Source: Nymphaea colorata
Taxonomy: Eukaryota > Streptophyta > Magnoliopsida > Nymphaeales > Nymphaeaceae
Direction: 5' to 3'
Length of the DNA: 64,000 nucleotides
Assembly: GCF_008831285.2 (NCBI RefSeq)
Contig: NC_045138.2
Span: 27,933,934 to 27,997,933, forward strand
Below the pieces are notes generated by a model that saw only the letters and a program-made list of their open reading frames with translations, ran no database searches and had not been told where the DNA came from. The position numbers and the translations under genes were made by a program. Below, one piece after another: positions 43,001-53,018 of this stretch; within the stretch, counting starts at the first letter, position 1; each line of letters opens with the position of its first letter.

Positions 43001-45724
43001 ACTTAGTGGTGCAGTTGCCAGCTATCTTTCCCAGTTAACGGCACTCCGAGCATTGTAAGTGTATGCAGGCAAAGTATCTCGGCTTGGAACTTTTTCCTTT
43101 TCTTAAGTAATCCCATCCTTCTCATAATTGTTCCTCATCTACGATCTATCAATTAGGAACTTATTAGGGAACAGAATTGAAGGATTGTTGCCATCCTTTC
43201 TAGAAAATCTGCCATATTTATCCCTCTTGTGAGTTCATTTCTTTAATACTACGGTCGAGGTGGTCAATTAACAGTTTTTCTCAGTTACATGATTTTTTTT
43301 TTCTTTCATGAATTCAGAGATTTGTCAAGCAATAATTTGTCAGGATCAATTCCAAGTGGTATGCAACAAAAGGCGGCAAATGGGGAACTGACATTGAGGT
43401 TGGATATTTTTCTTTTTAACTTTTCCCCTTTCTTTTTCCTAACTTCTCTCTTAAAAAACACTCTTTGCCTTTTTGGCCGCGCTTTTTTCCAAGGATCGGC
43501 AACAATCCCCACCTATGCCAGCAAGATCCGTGCTACCAAGGTAAAGCGAGTAGTAAGAAGAGAAATCGGATACTTATATTCTCAGTGGTGTCTTCGTCAG
43601 TTGTGGCGGTTATAGTAGTATTATTGGTATTCATCACAATCAACTCTAAGAGAAAACTGCAAGGTCTGTCTCCACCTTCAATGATGTGCCTATAAATCCT
43701 AAGCAGTTCCCTGAAGAATGAAAATTAAGAGTGTAATTGCTTCTCCCATATGTGTATTAAAGTTAACTGTTACTTTTCATGATGTAGACAACAATCAAGA
43801 GCGGAATTCAAGAGCCAGTGGAAAAATTTGCACCTTCACTTACGATGAAGTAGTGGAAATCACCAACAACTTTGAGAGAGTAATAGGCAAAGGCAGATCC
43901 TGCACCGTCTTTTATGGCCAACTCCGGGATGGCCAAGAAGTAGCAGTTAAACGAATGACTGGAAGATTTTCACAAGGAATCAAAGAGTACACTGCCGAGG
44001 TTAATTTGTGACAAAAAGGCATTTGCTTTGTTTTTATGTGACAACAAGAAGTACATGGTGGTCACCGTTTGTTGAATCTTATTTCAGGTTGAGCTGTTAA
44101 TGAAAGTTCACCACAAGTGTTTGGTATCTTTTATTGGGTTCTGTGATGAAGGTCAGAAAATGATCCTAATCTATGAATACATGAAGAAAGGAGATCTGCA
44201 GGTGCTACTCTCAGGTATACATTTTCCTCTTAAAGCACTCACAACTTCCATCTGGGAGGGGGGGCGAGAAAAAGACAGAGAGAAGAAAACGAATTCGGTT
44301 AAGTTAAAGTAAGCCAAAATACATAACAGAATCAACCGTCCGACGAGAGTTGGGTGGAGAACAACACAGATGGAAAAATTAGGCAGGAAGCCGACACAGA
44401 CACACACACACAAACGTGTGTGTGTTATAGATTGTGTAAAGCAAGATATCTAACTTGAACTTGGACCCCTTTTTCAGATGAAATAGAAACATCAGATATG
44501 TTGAACTGGAGACAAAGGCTGCAAATCGCTCACAGCGTCGCAACGGGTTCGCTTTCAGAGCCGGATCCCATTTTGTAGCACTTCTCATTATATGTTCGAT
44601 TTAAATATTTACTGTGAAGTTGTTGGAGCGCAGGATTGGAGTATCTGCACAACGGATGTAGACCACCAATAATACACAGAGACGTCAAGACAAAAAACAT
44701 ACTCTTAAATGAAAAATTGGAAGCCAAGATTGCAGACTTTGGCCTGTCCAAGATACGCATCACAGAAGAGACATCGCATGTAACAATTGTAGTTGCTGGA
44801 ACACCTGGATACATAGACCCTGAGTATGTCCAACTTTCTACTACAAATTTGTCTCGTTTATATTGAACATCTATCTGTAGAGACCTTGAGATCATCTCAG
44901 CATACAAAAAAATTCTAAAATTAGCTTCCCCTACCTTCTAAGGATAGAGAAAGACTTTAATCTTGTGGAACGGGACGCTTTGGGGCCTTGACTAAAGATG
45001 AAAATGAGTCAGATTTGATTCGATCGCCACTGCTATCAGCTTTGCCATCTCCCAACCTTTGCCAGCAATAGTTTTCATTTTTCATATTGTTACACCCACC
45101 CAATCCACTGATAAGTACCGTAGCTAGCTACGAACTGCCCCATTCTGAATATATGGAGGATTTTTTAATTGATAAATGCTAGAAAGGCACAATAGTCTGA
45201 ATGATATTCTTCAAAAGCAGAGTCCATATTTAGATGCATACTGTGTTTCTTGCTATCCAAGTCCCCGCAAATGATTGGCCTTTTGCTATTCCAGGTATTA
45301 TTCTAAAAGCAGACTTACAGAGAAAAGCGATGTTTATAGCTTTGGAGTCGTCCTGTTTGAGCTGATAACAGGCCAGAATGCTGTACTCATTCAAGGATCG
45401 CAGAGAGTTCATAATATCGACTTTGCGATGCCCAAAATCATGAGCGGAGATGTTGCCAGCATAGTAGATCCTCGGTTGCAGGGCCAATATGATGTCAACT
45501 CGGTATGGAAAGTCGCAGAAACGGCAATTTCATGCACCGCAGAGAAAGGGATCACGCGGCCTACCATGACTGAAATTGTGAGAGAACTGGAGGAGGCTAT
45601 AGATATGGAGACTGACCACCAGTTGCATAGCAAAAAGCAATCTAAGGAATTGGACTCCGGATTGCTATCAGCTGGTGCAGCTCTCTTGGACATGGATTCT
45701 CTTTCTCATCCTTCAGCAAGGTAA
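40045..45724 (+). pseudogene. Pseudogene F: recently inactivated copy of receptor kinase E
   Basis: All 13 exons are present: 40045-40123, 41042-41567, 41987-42449, 42681-42819, 42983-43054, 43157-43228, 43318-43398, 43494-43663, 43788-43999, 44088-44214, 44478-44546, 44634-44823, 45295-45724. Splice sites are intact and the sequence is nearly identical to E. Exon 3 is 463 bp instead of 458 because of a 5-bp insertion near 42219, which brings a TGA into frame at about 42237. Independently, a Tyr codon of E is TAG at 42395-42397. The P-loop second Gly pair also reads G-K-G-R-S-C. A truncated secreted malectin-like fragment of about 230 residues is the most it could encode. Confidence 0.9.
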
Positions 45725-45821
45725 GGCCATAGTCAATGGCTTTCAGCACCACGAAGAATCGTTTCTATAGCATCAACTTTATTGTGTCCTTGGACTCTCT
45801 AAGTGCTCCCCTGTTGCTCAC

Positions 45822-46147
45822 TGTTAAGTTATGAGGCTCTCAGCAATTAAGTTCAGCCTAGCCACTAATTCTGAATTTATTAGCAGGCTGTTTTGGATCA
45901 AGAGTCTAGAAGGTTCTCACCTTATGCGAAGACAGCTAAGTGGTTACGTTTTAACAGAATTGGTTTTATATTCTGATTTTTTCTGTTTTTCATTATAATT
46001 CATTATTCTTGTATCGATGCTCCATAAAAGGGTGTTCATAGCCCTCAACTGTTGTGTGAAGAATACATCTCACCTCTTTCTGTGCGTTTCTTTTTTCTCT
46101 ACTTTGTTCTGCTCTACTCTGTTCTGCCCCATTGCAGTTTCTTCACA
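45822..46147 (+). repeat. 5' LTR of Copia-1
   Basis: 326 bp, beginning TG and ending CA. It contains a TATA-like CCATAAAAGG region near 46022, a plausible transcription start area. It matches the 3' LTR at every position compared by eye. Confidence 0.95.
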
Positions 46148-46159
46148 TGGTATCAGAGC
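46148..46159 (+). promoter_or_regulatory. Primer binding site of Copia-1
   Basis: TGGTATCAGAGC directly follows the 5' LTR. This is the complement of the 3' end of plant initiator tRNA-Met, the usual primer of copia reverse transcription. Confidence 0.93.
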
Positions 46160-46167
46160 ATTGATCC

Positions 46168-46863
46168 ATGGCAAACGCACAAATGCCTCCTGTCCAACCA
46201 ATTTCTGAGGCTGCAACAGAAATCAATTCTGTCGATTTCTCAAGCCCCTTTTTCCTGCATCACTCGGACAACCCTGGGACTGTATTGGTCTCTCAACTTC
46301 TGACGGGTGAGAACTATGCAACTTGGAGCCGTGCAATGCTCATGGCTCTCTCAGCCAAGAACAAGACCTCGTTTGTAGATGGCAGTCTTCCTCAACCGAA
46401 AACCATGGCACCTGAGTATTGTCTGTGGAATCGCTGCAATCACATGGTACTTTCCTGGCTCTTAAATTCCATTTCTCCTGATCTTATGCACAGTGTTATA
46501 TATGCCTCAACGGCAGTAGAAGTCTGGAACGACCTCAAAGAAAGATTCACCCAAAGCACTGCTCCCAGAAAATACCAAATCAAATCTGCCATCTGTCGAC
46601 TGAATCAGGAATCTATGACTGTTGCTGTCTACTATACCAAGTTGAAAGCATTGTGGGACGAGCTGGACTCTTATGATATTTTACCTAACTGTTCATGTGG
46701 TGCTCTGAGTAAAATATTTGTCAAGCAGCAAGAAGACAAAGTCATTCAGTTTCTCATGGGTCTGAATGACTCCTACAACACAATCCGTGGTCAGATCATT
46801 TTAATCGACCCTCTGCCATCAATCTCTAAAGTTTACTCACTGGTTCTCCAAGAGGAGAAGTAG
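46168..46863 (+). CDS. Copia-1 gag N-terminal part, ended by an amber stop
   Basis: 231 codons from an ATG eight bases after the primer site. It has the copia gag signature: N-P-G-T-V-L-V-S-Q-L-L-T-G-E-N-Y near residues 34-49, then W-S-R-A-M and A-L-S-A-K-N-K. It ends in TAG at 46861-46863, before the zinc knuckle, which lies downstream in the same frame. The stop therefore falls inside gag rather than at a natural gag/pol boundary, so it is more likely a disabling point mutation than a programmed signal. Confidence 0.88.
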   Translation: MANAQMPPVQPISEAATEINSVDFSSPFFLHHSDNPGTVLVSQLLTGENYATWSRAMLMALSAKNKTSFVDGSLPQPKTMAPEYCLWNRCNHMVLSWLLNSISPDLMHSVIYASTAVEVWNDLKERFTQSTAPRKYQIKSAICRLNQESMTVAVYYTKLKALWDELDSYDILPNCSCGALSKIFVKQQEDKVIQFLMGLNDSYNTIRGQIILIDPLPSISKVYSLVLQEEK

Positions 46864-49800
46864 CGTGAAGCGAGAAACTCCTTCAATCCTGTCGAACATG
46901 TGAGCTTGTTGTCAAATTCAGACAATAGATCAATGAGAAGCAAAGGGATCAGGAAGAACCAATACTTCTGCACATACTGTCACATCTCTGGACACACAAG
47001 AGACTGTTGCTTCAAATTAGTGGGCTATCCCACTAACCCAAAAGGAACAAAGCTGAGGGCTGACAAGGGTGCGACTGCGAACAACGTTGTTGTTGATTCA
47101 GAAAAGAACGGTGGATATGGTACTGCATCCAATGCTGCTGGTTCATCTCAAATTGGCATTGAAGCTGCCAAAGAGCCTGCCCAATCACTGACTATGGATG
47201 AGTGTCTCAAAATTAGGCAACTCCTGAAAGACAATTTTCTACCTCAAGTAAACTTTGCAGGTATGTCTCTTCATCAAACCAATTCTTGGATCGTTGATAG
47301 TGGTGCAACCGACCACATGTCATCTTCGTTAGAACTGATGTCCAACGTCACTCCTTTGACTACTCTGTTTCCTATTCGATTACCTAATGATAAAATCACC
47401 TTTGCAACTCATATAGGTCAAGCTGTCCTTTCGCCCAGTTTAACACTTGATAATGTTTATTTCTTGCCTCACTTCAAATTCAATCTAATTTCTGTAAACA
47501 AACTTGTCAAACAGCTTGATTGCCTTATTACCTTCTCTGGTGAGTGTTGTTTTTTGCAGGACCAGAACTCCATGATGAAGACTGGTCTGGGTGACTTGCG
47601 GAATGGACTGTATGTTACAAATTTCCTCAACAACTCCTTGAACTCTATGGCCTTCCATAGTAGTAGGTTCATCTCACCAGAAACGTGGCACATAAGGCTA
47701 GGACACCCGTCAATATCCAAAGGCCATCCCTTCTTGAAATGTGACTCTGGTATTGAGAAGTTGAACAAGCATTGTGACACTTGTAAACTGGCAAAACAGA
47801 CCAGATTACCTTTTAACTCAAGTGAAACTGTTTCTACAGCCATCTTTGAACTTGTCCATTGCGATATTTGGGGTCCATACACTGAAGCATCACACTCTGG
47901 TGCAAAATACTTTCTGACTTTGGTTGATGATTTCTCCCGTGCTGTGTGGGTCTTCCTTATGAAACACAAAAGTGAGACTTCCTATCATCTGAAAAATTTT
48001 ATAAACTTGAGCAAAAATCAGTTCAGCGCCAATGTACTGAAAATCAGATCAGACAATGGCACTGAATTTTTTTCTGAAAATCTGAAAATTTTCTTACTTG
48101 AAAAGGGGATTGAACATCATCATTCATGTGTTTATACCCCTCAACAGAACGGTGTTGTCGAAAGGAAACATCGACACATTCTTGATGTTGCGCGAGCACT
48201 AAAATTCCAATCAAGTGTTCCGCTAATCTTTTGGGATGAGTGTGTTCTCACAGCAGTATACTTAATAAATAGAACACCATCCCTGTTACTGCAGAACAAA
48301 ACACCATATGAAATCTTAATGGGAAAGAAACCAGAATATTCTCACCTCAGATCTTTTGGTTGTCTTTGCTATGCAACTAACATTTATCCCAAATCCAAGT
48401 TTGATCCGAGAGCCATCCGATGCATTTTCTTGGGCTATCCTCAGGGACAAAAAGCCTACAAGGTGTGTGATTTGCAAACCAAAAGAGTTTTCACTAGTCG
48501 TGATGTTATATTTTATGAAAATATATTCCCATTTAAACTTGTTGCAAAACCACAAGTATCACCTGTTATTTCACTGCCTCTTACAGATGATCACATGGAG
48601 ACAATTGATGGTCGTTTAGACACCAATAACCCAAGGGCCCAACCACCTCAGTTTGACACAACTTTCCCTTCATCAGAATCACATTCTCAATCACAAAACC
48701 AAAACCATCATGATATCGACTCCATCGAAAACCCTCAAGCTGTGGGAACTGAAACTGAACCTGAACCAAACTCATTAACTCATCCTAATACTGCCCAACC
48801 TTGTGAACTGAGACGCTCCACCAGGCTACGCAGACAATCAGTACTCTTGAGAGATTTTTACTGCAATGCAACTGTCCTAAAGTCACTCAACCAATCTTCA
48901 TCTGGAAATCGGTCCAGCACAAGGTATCCTCTCTCCAACTCATTATCTTTCTCTAATTTCTCTGATTGTCATACTGCCTACCTTTTAAATATCTCTCGCT
49001 ACACCGAACCTTCATCCTACAGTCAAGCAATACAGGACTCTAGGTGGACAGATGCTATGCGAGATGAACTAAAAGCATTGGAGAGCAACAATACCTGGAC
49101 ACTCACTCAACTGCCAGAAGGTGCCAAACCGATTCCCTGCAAATGGATATATCGCATCAAATATAAATCAAATGGAGAAATAGAGCGATTCAAGGCCAGA
49201 TTAGTGGCAAAGGGATTTGCACAGATTGAAGGAATTGATTACGATGAAACATACGCTCCTGTAGCAAAATTGACAACTGTACGATGCCTGCTATCAGTAG
49301 CTGCAAAGAGAAATTGGCTGCTTCATCAAATGGATGTATACAACGCTTTTTTAAATGGAGATCTTGAAGAAGATATATACATGATGCTGCCGCCAGGGTA
49401 TGGCAGCAAAAAGGAAAATAGAATTTGCAAACTGAACAAGTCCATCTTTGGACTCAAACAAGCTCCCCGCAACTGGTTTGCCAAATTCTCTTCAGCCATT
49501 GCCACATATGGCTTCAAGCAATCGAAAAGTGATTATTCGCTGTTCACATTGCATCAAAGGTCAGTGTTCTTAGCTGTGCTGGTATATGTAGATGACTTAA
49601 TCATTGCAGGAAATGATCAAGGAAGAATTGATGACTTCAAGAATTATTTAAACCAACAATTTCGTATGAAAGACTTGGGTACCCTTAAGCAGGGAATCTT
49701 CCTTTCACAAAGAAAATACACATGCGACATTTTAGATGAAGCTGGATTGATCAATGCTAAGCCAACTGATATACCAATGCAGTTCAAACAGAACCTGTCA

Positions 49801-50508
49801 GCAAGCTGTGGAGAACCCCTAAAAGATGGCTCAACATTTAGAAGATTGGTTGGGCGTTTGATCTACCTGACCATTACCAGGCCCGACATCATGTTTGCTG
49901 TACACTCACTCAGTCGCCATATGCAAAATCCCACCACAGTTCATTTCAACTCAGCACTCAAGGTCTTACGCTACCTCAAGAACAGTCCTGGACAAGGTCT
50001 TCTTTTCTCAAGCAATGACAATGATCAGATAATTGCTTATTGCGATGCTGATTGGGCAGCATGCAAAGACACTCGTCGATCCATTACTGGGTATTGTGTC
50101 TTCCTGGGCCAAAGTCTTGTCTCATGGAAGACCAAAAAACAGCACACCATCTCAAGGTCATCAGCTGAAGCTGAATACAGGTCTCTAGCCAATGTGTGTT
50201 GTGAAGTTCTATGGTTAAAAAATCTTCTGTCAGACCTAAAAGTTACACAATCTTCTCCAGTCTCGCTAATGTGTGACAACAAATCAGCCATACAAATGGC
50301 AGCCAATCCTGTGCATCATGAAAGGACCAAACATGTTGAGTTGGATTGTCACTTAGTCCGTGACTTGGTGAAAAACAAAACTGTAGCAACCAAATATATA
50401 CCTTCTAACTTGCAAGTGGCAGATTTATTTACCAAGGCTCTCCCAAAGGACAGATTCATGTTTCTAAGAGGCAAACTGGGCATGAGCAATCTCCATGCAC
50501 CAGTTTGA
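46864..50508 (+). CDS. Copia-1 gag zinc knuckle and pol polyprotein (PR-IN-RT-RNase H)
   Basis: Same frame as gag, open from the amber codon to 50508. Counting from 46900: zinc knuckle C24-x2-C27-x4-H32-x4-C37; protease D133-S-G-A; integrase His/Cys zinc region near 264-300 and catalytic D322, D385 and E421 (35 residues between the last two); RT with Y-V-D-D at 896-899; RNase H with the C-D-A-D-W and S-S-A-E-A-E-Y motifs. After M-K-D-L-G-T-L-K the sequence jumps to G-I-F-L-S-Q-R, lacking roughly a dozen residues usual in copia RT, an in-frame deletion. No ATG follows the stop closely, so expression would need readthrough. Confidence 0.92.
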   Translation, partial: REARNSFNPVEHVSLLSNSDNRSMRSKGIRKNQYFCTYCHISGHTRDCCFKLVGYPTNPKGTKLRADKGATANNVVVDSEKNGGYGTASNAAGSSQIGIEAAKEPAQSLTMDECLKIRQLLKDNFLPQVNFAGMSLHQTNSWIVDSGATDHMSSSLELMSNVTPLTTLFPIRLPNDKITFATHIGQAVLSPSLTLDNVYFLPHFKFNLISVNKLVKQLDCLITFSGECCFLQDQNSMMKTGLGDLRNGLYVTNFLNNSLNSMAFHSSRFISPETWHIRLGHPSISKGHPFLKCDSGIEKLNKHCDTCKLAKQTRLPFNSSETVSTAIFELVHCDIWGPYTEASHSGAKYFLTLVDDFSRAVWVFLMKHKSETSYHLKNFINLSKNQFSANVLKIRSDNGTEFFSENLKIFLLEKGIEHHHSCVYTPQQNGVVERKHRHILDVARALKFQSSVPLIFWDECVLTAVYLINRTPSLLLQNKTPYEILMGKKPEYSHLRSFGCLCYATNIYPKSKFDPRAIRCIFLGYPQGQKAYKVCDLQTKRVFTSRDVIFYENIFPFKLVAKPQVSPVISLPLTDDHMETIDGRLDTNNPRAQPPQFDTTFPSSESHSQSQNQNHHDIDSIENPQAVGTETEPEPNSLTHPNTAQPCELRRSTRLRRQSVLLRDFYCNATVLKSLNQSSSGNRSSTRYPLSNSLSFSNFSDCHTAYLLNISRYTEPSSYSQAIQDSRWTDAMRDELKALESNNTWTLTQLPEGAKPIPCKWIYRIKYKSNGEIERFKARLVAKGFAQIEGIDYDETYAPVAKLTTVRCLLSVAAKRNWLLHQMDVYNAFLNGDLEEDIYMMLPPGYGSKKENRICKLNKSIFGLKQAPRNWFAKFSSAIATYGFKQSKSDYSLFTLHQRSVFLAVLVYVDDLIIAGNDQGRIDDFKNYLNQQFRMKDLGTLKQGIFLSQRKYTCDILDEAGLINAKPTDIPMQFKQNLSASCGEPLKDGSTFRRLVGRLIYLTITRPDIMFAVHSLSRHMQNPTTVHFNSALKVLRYLKNSPGQGLLFSSNDNDQIIAYCDADWAACKDTRRSITGYCVFLGQSLVSWKTKKQHTISRSSAEAEYRSLANVCCEVLWLKNLLSDLKVTQSSPVSLMCDNKSAIQMAANPVHHERTKHVELDCHLVRDLVKNKTVATKYIPSNLQVADLFTKALPKDRFMFLRGKLGMSNLHAPV

Positions 50509-50516
50509 AGGGGGTG
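50507..50516 (+). promoter_or_regulatory. Polypurine tract of Copia-1
   Basis: GAAGGGGGTG lies immediately before the 3' LTR and overlaps the end of pol, the usual plus-strand priming site. Confidence 0.8.
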
Positions 50517-50842
50517 TGTTAAGTTATGAGGCTCTCAGCAATTAAGTTCAGCCTAGCCACTAATTCTGAATTTATTAGCAGGCTGTTTTGGATCAAGAGT
50601 CTAGAAGGTTCTCACCTTATGCGAAGACAGCTAAGTGGTTACGTTTTAACAGAATTGGTTTTATATTCTGATTTTTTCTGTTTTTCATTATAATTCATTA
50701 TTCTTGTATCGATGCTCCATAAAAGGGTGTTCATAGCCCTCAACTGTTGTGTGAAGAATACATCTCACCTCTTTCTGTGCGTTTCTTTTTTCTCTACTTT
50801 GTTCTGCTCTACTCTGTTCTGCCCCATTGCAGTTTCTTCACA
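50517..50842 (+). repeat. 3' LTR of Copia-1
   Basis: 326 bp, identical by eye to 45822-46147, followed by target repeat CTCAC. Confidence 0.95.
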
Positions 50843-50847
50843 CTCAC

Positions 50848-51189
50848 TTAAGAGGCTTTTTAGACAAGGCGTACTTCTGTAACAAAGCAAAAGTTAAGGT
50901 AGACCATATCTCTGTTGTATGTTTACTTCAAAACAACTATGATATGATTTTTGTTTTGGAATCCACTTGATTAATCCACGTCCCTTGTTTGCCAAATCAA
51001 TTTCTTCCAGTTCTTGTTAAAGTGTTACACAAGAAAAAGGAAATGGCAATGGTGCCCTTTAGTTTCGGGTAAAATTAAAAACATTTTTTTAGCTTACATG
51101 GACAATGTGGAAAGGAAATGACACTGCGATTTGCACGTGCTCTAAGATGACATGATTCAAACAAGGGCTTTTTTTTAGCTGCGGTAAGC
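50848..51189. other. 3' flank of pseudogene F beyond the Copia-1 insertion
   Basis: Continues the sequence found at 23582-23913 downstream of gene E, with a few substitutions. No gene. Confidence 0.55.
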
Positions 51190-52043
51190 ATAAACTAAGG
51201 GTTTATCATCAAAACCAGCAGACGATGCCAAGTACTTGTGTTGAACTTTCATTAGGAGATCGACCTAAGGTGGCAAGTAACCATTAGTTGCTGGCAGTTA
51301 TACATGCATTTGTTCCCATATATTTACAATAAAAATGTTATTTTTGGGCCCTTGAGAAGAAAAAAGAAAATTTTAGCATACTGACCTCAGCAGCAGTATA
51401 TTCCTTGATTCCTTGTGGAAGGGATCTTGTCATTGTCTTAACTGCAAGATCTTTGCCATCTCTTAGACGTCCATAATAAATGCCACCATATCCGCCTTTG
51501 CCTATTGCTTTCTGAAAGCCATTGGTGATCTGCAAAATTTATGCATATCAGAAAGTGCGGCCTCTTCCTTCAACTCTTATTTTGTGGGATCGGCACATCA
51601 TCTGGTTCCAAAAGTTACCGTTCAATACGGGGAAAAATAACTTGAGCATTTCTGCAAATTCATTCATTCAGCAACAATACATTCGCTCTATGATAAAATG
51701 TCGTTGAGAGATCAATTGCCTTATTCTTTAATTAAATGAATAAGGAAGGTGCGTCAATCAATTTTTTGAATGTTGAACTGACGTTCCTTTTTATTTAAGG
51801 CAATTGCTGAAACGTTCTCAATTTTTGTTGTATAATAGGGAGAACGATTGTAATTCAAAATTGGGATCGGCTTTCCAATTTATTTCTCTTTGTCCGGTGG
51901 ATATCTTTCATGCCATTGAGTGCAACATCAATTTGCTTGTTCAGTCCGTTGTCTATGAATTCATTGTCTGAGACGTAGTAGAGACTGGTATCACTGTTAA
52001 TAGTCTGAAGAGTCCCGGAGACCGCAATCGATGCTGAGGAACC
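51190..52043 (-). pseudogene. Pseudogene G': receptor kinase fragments, fuller copy of G
   Basis: Minus strand: exon 9 (51601-51386) is complete with G-K-G-G-Y-G-G-I-Y-Y-G and L-A-V-K plus one extra Ala before the donor. The first part of exon 10 (about 51267-51190) breaks after H-K-Y-L-A-S. 51862-52043 is the exon 4/exon 2 fusion also seen in G. It retains about 305 bp missing from G, so it is closer to the ancestral state. No ectodomain or C-lobe; not functional. Confidence 0.83.
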
Positions 52044-52962
52044 CTGTTACGATTAACATTAGGATGTAAATAGATGGGATACATTCTGTCGTGGATCTGA
52101 TTTAAATCCATTTCATTGATTTAAAATACATTCTCATATCTGTATTTAAATTCAATTAATATTGAATTGAATTCGACGATCAACATCAGAAACGTCAGAA
52201 ATATTGAATTTGAAGACGAAGACTGCAAATAGCTCACAATTTTGCAACCGGTTCACACTCCGAACTACTTCTATTTTGTAGCCCTACTAATTGTTTGTTT
52301 AAGTATTTATTTTGGTGTTTCTGGAATGCAGGACTAGAATATATGCATGTAGGACGCAAACCACCAATAATACACTGGGATGTGAAGACGAGAAACATCC
52401 TCTTATACGACAGATTGGAAGCAAAGATTGCAGACTTTGGCCTGTCAAAGATCCGCGTCGCAGACGAGATATTGGACTTGCCAACTGTAGTTGCTGCAAC
52501 ACCTGGATACATAGATCCTGACTATGTTAAAATTTCCTGCTACAAATTTGTCGCTTGTATATACTTTAACGCCTATCTACAGAGACCCTTGAGTTCAACT
52601 CTACAACAGAAATACAAGTGTTGATTTAGCTTCCCTTCCCTTTTGAAAAACATAGAAAATTTTGATGTCATGGAAAAGGAACTCTCTGGTCTTGAGTAAA
52701 GATGAAAAAGAGCCAGATTCTGTAACTGAACCTGCTCGAACCCCCTTTGCCAATTTTATCATAGACGAGCCATTTCCAACACTAATTTTTCAGATAGTTA
52801 TCCCACCAATCCACTGATACTGTAACAAATGCGCGTACTAGCTACGAACTGCCCCATTCTGTCTACACCTTCAGCACAATATATTCATTTAGTTGCAGCT
52901 CCTGTAATCTTGTGACTGAAAGTACAGACGTCTTAGTTGTAGATGTAGATTATACATTTATT

Positions 52963-53018
52963 TGTTGGTGTATGGAAGTTGATCAATACTAGACACTCAT
53001 GTAAGGGCATATGGGTCA
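52963..53018 (+). repeat. 5' LTR remnant of Copia-2
   Basis: 56 bp matching the start of the 3' LTR with two substitutions, ending abruptly at GGGCATATGGGTCA, where the internal deletion begins. Confidence 0.88.

Larger units (their letters stand above)
45822..50842 (+). mobile_element. Ty1/copia LTR retrotransposon (Copia-1), 5,021 bp
   Basis: Two 326-bp LTRs (TGTTAAG...TTCACA) appear identical by eye. A perfect 5-bp target duplication CTCAC lies at 45817-45821 and 50843-50847. The empty site is present in the first array copy at about 23577. Internal order is gag, protease, integrase, RT, RNase H, that is copia order. Identical LTRs imply a very recent insertion, after the array duplicated. 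One in-frame stop and an RT deletion make it probably defective in cis. Confidence 0.96.

Noticed and set aside
46148-46159. tRNA-like sequence
   Set aside because: It is only the 12-nt primer binding site complementary to initiator tRNA-Met, not a tRNA gene.
47469-47969. 166-aa minus-strand open frame
   Set aside because: Antisense of the Copia-1 protease/integrase region; no domain recognised.
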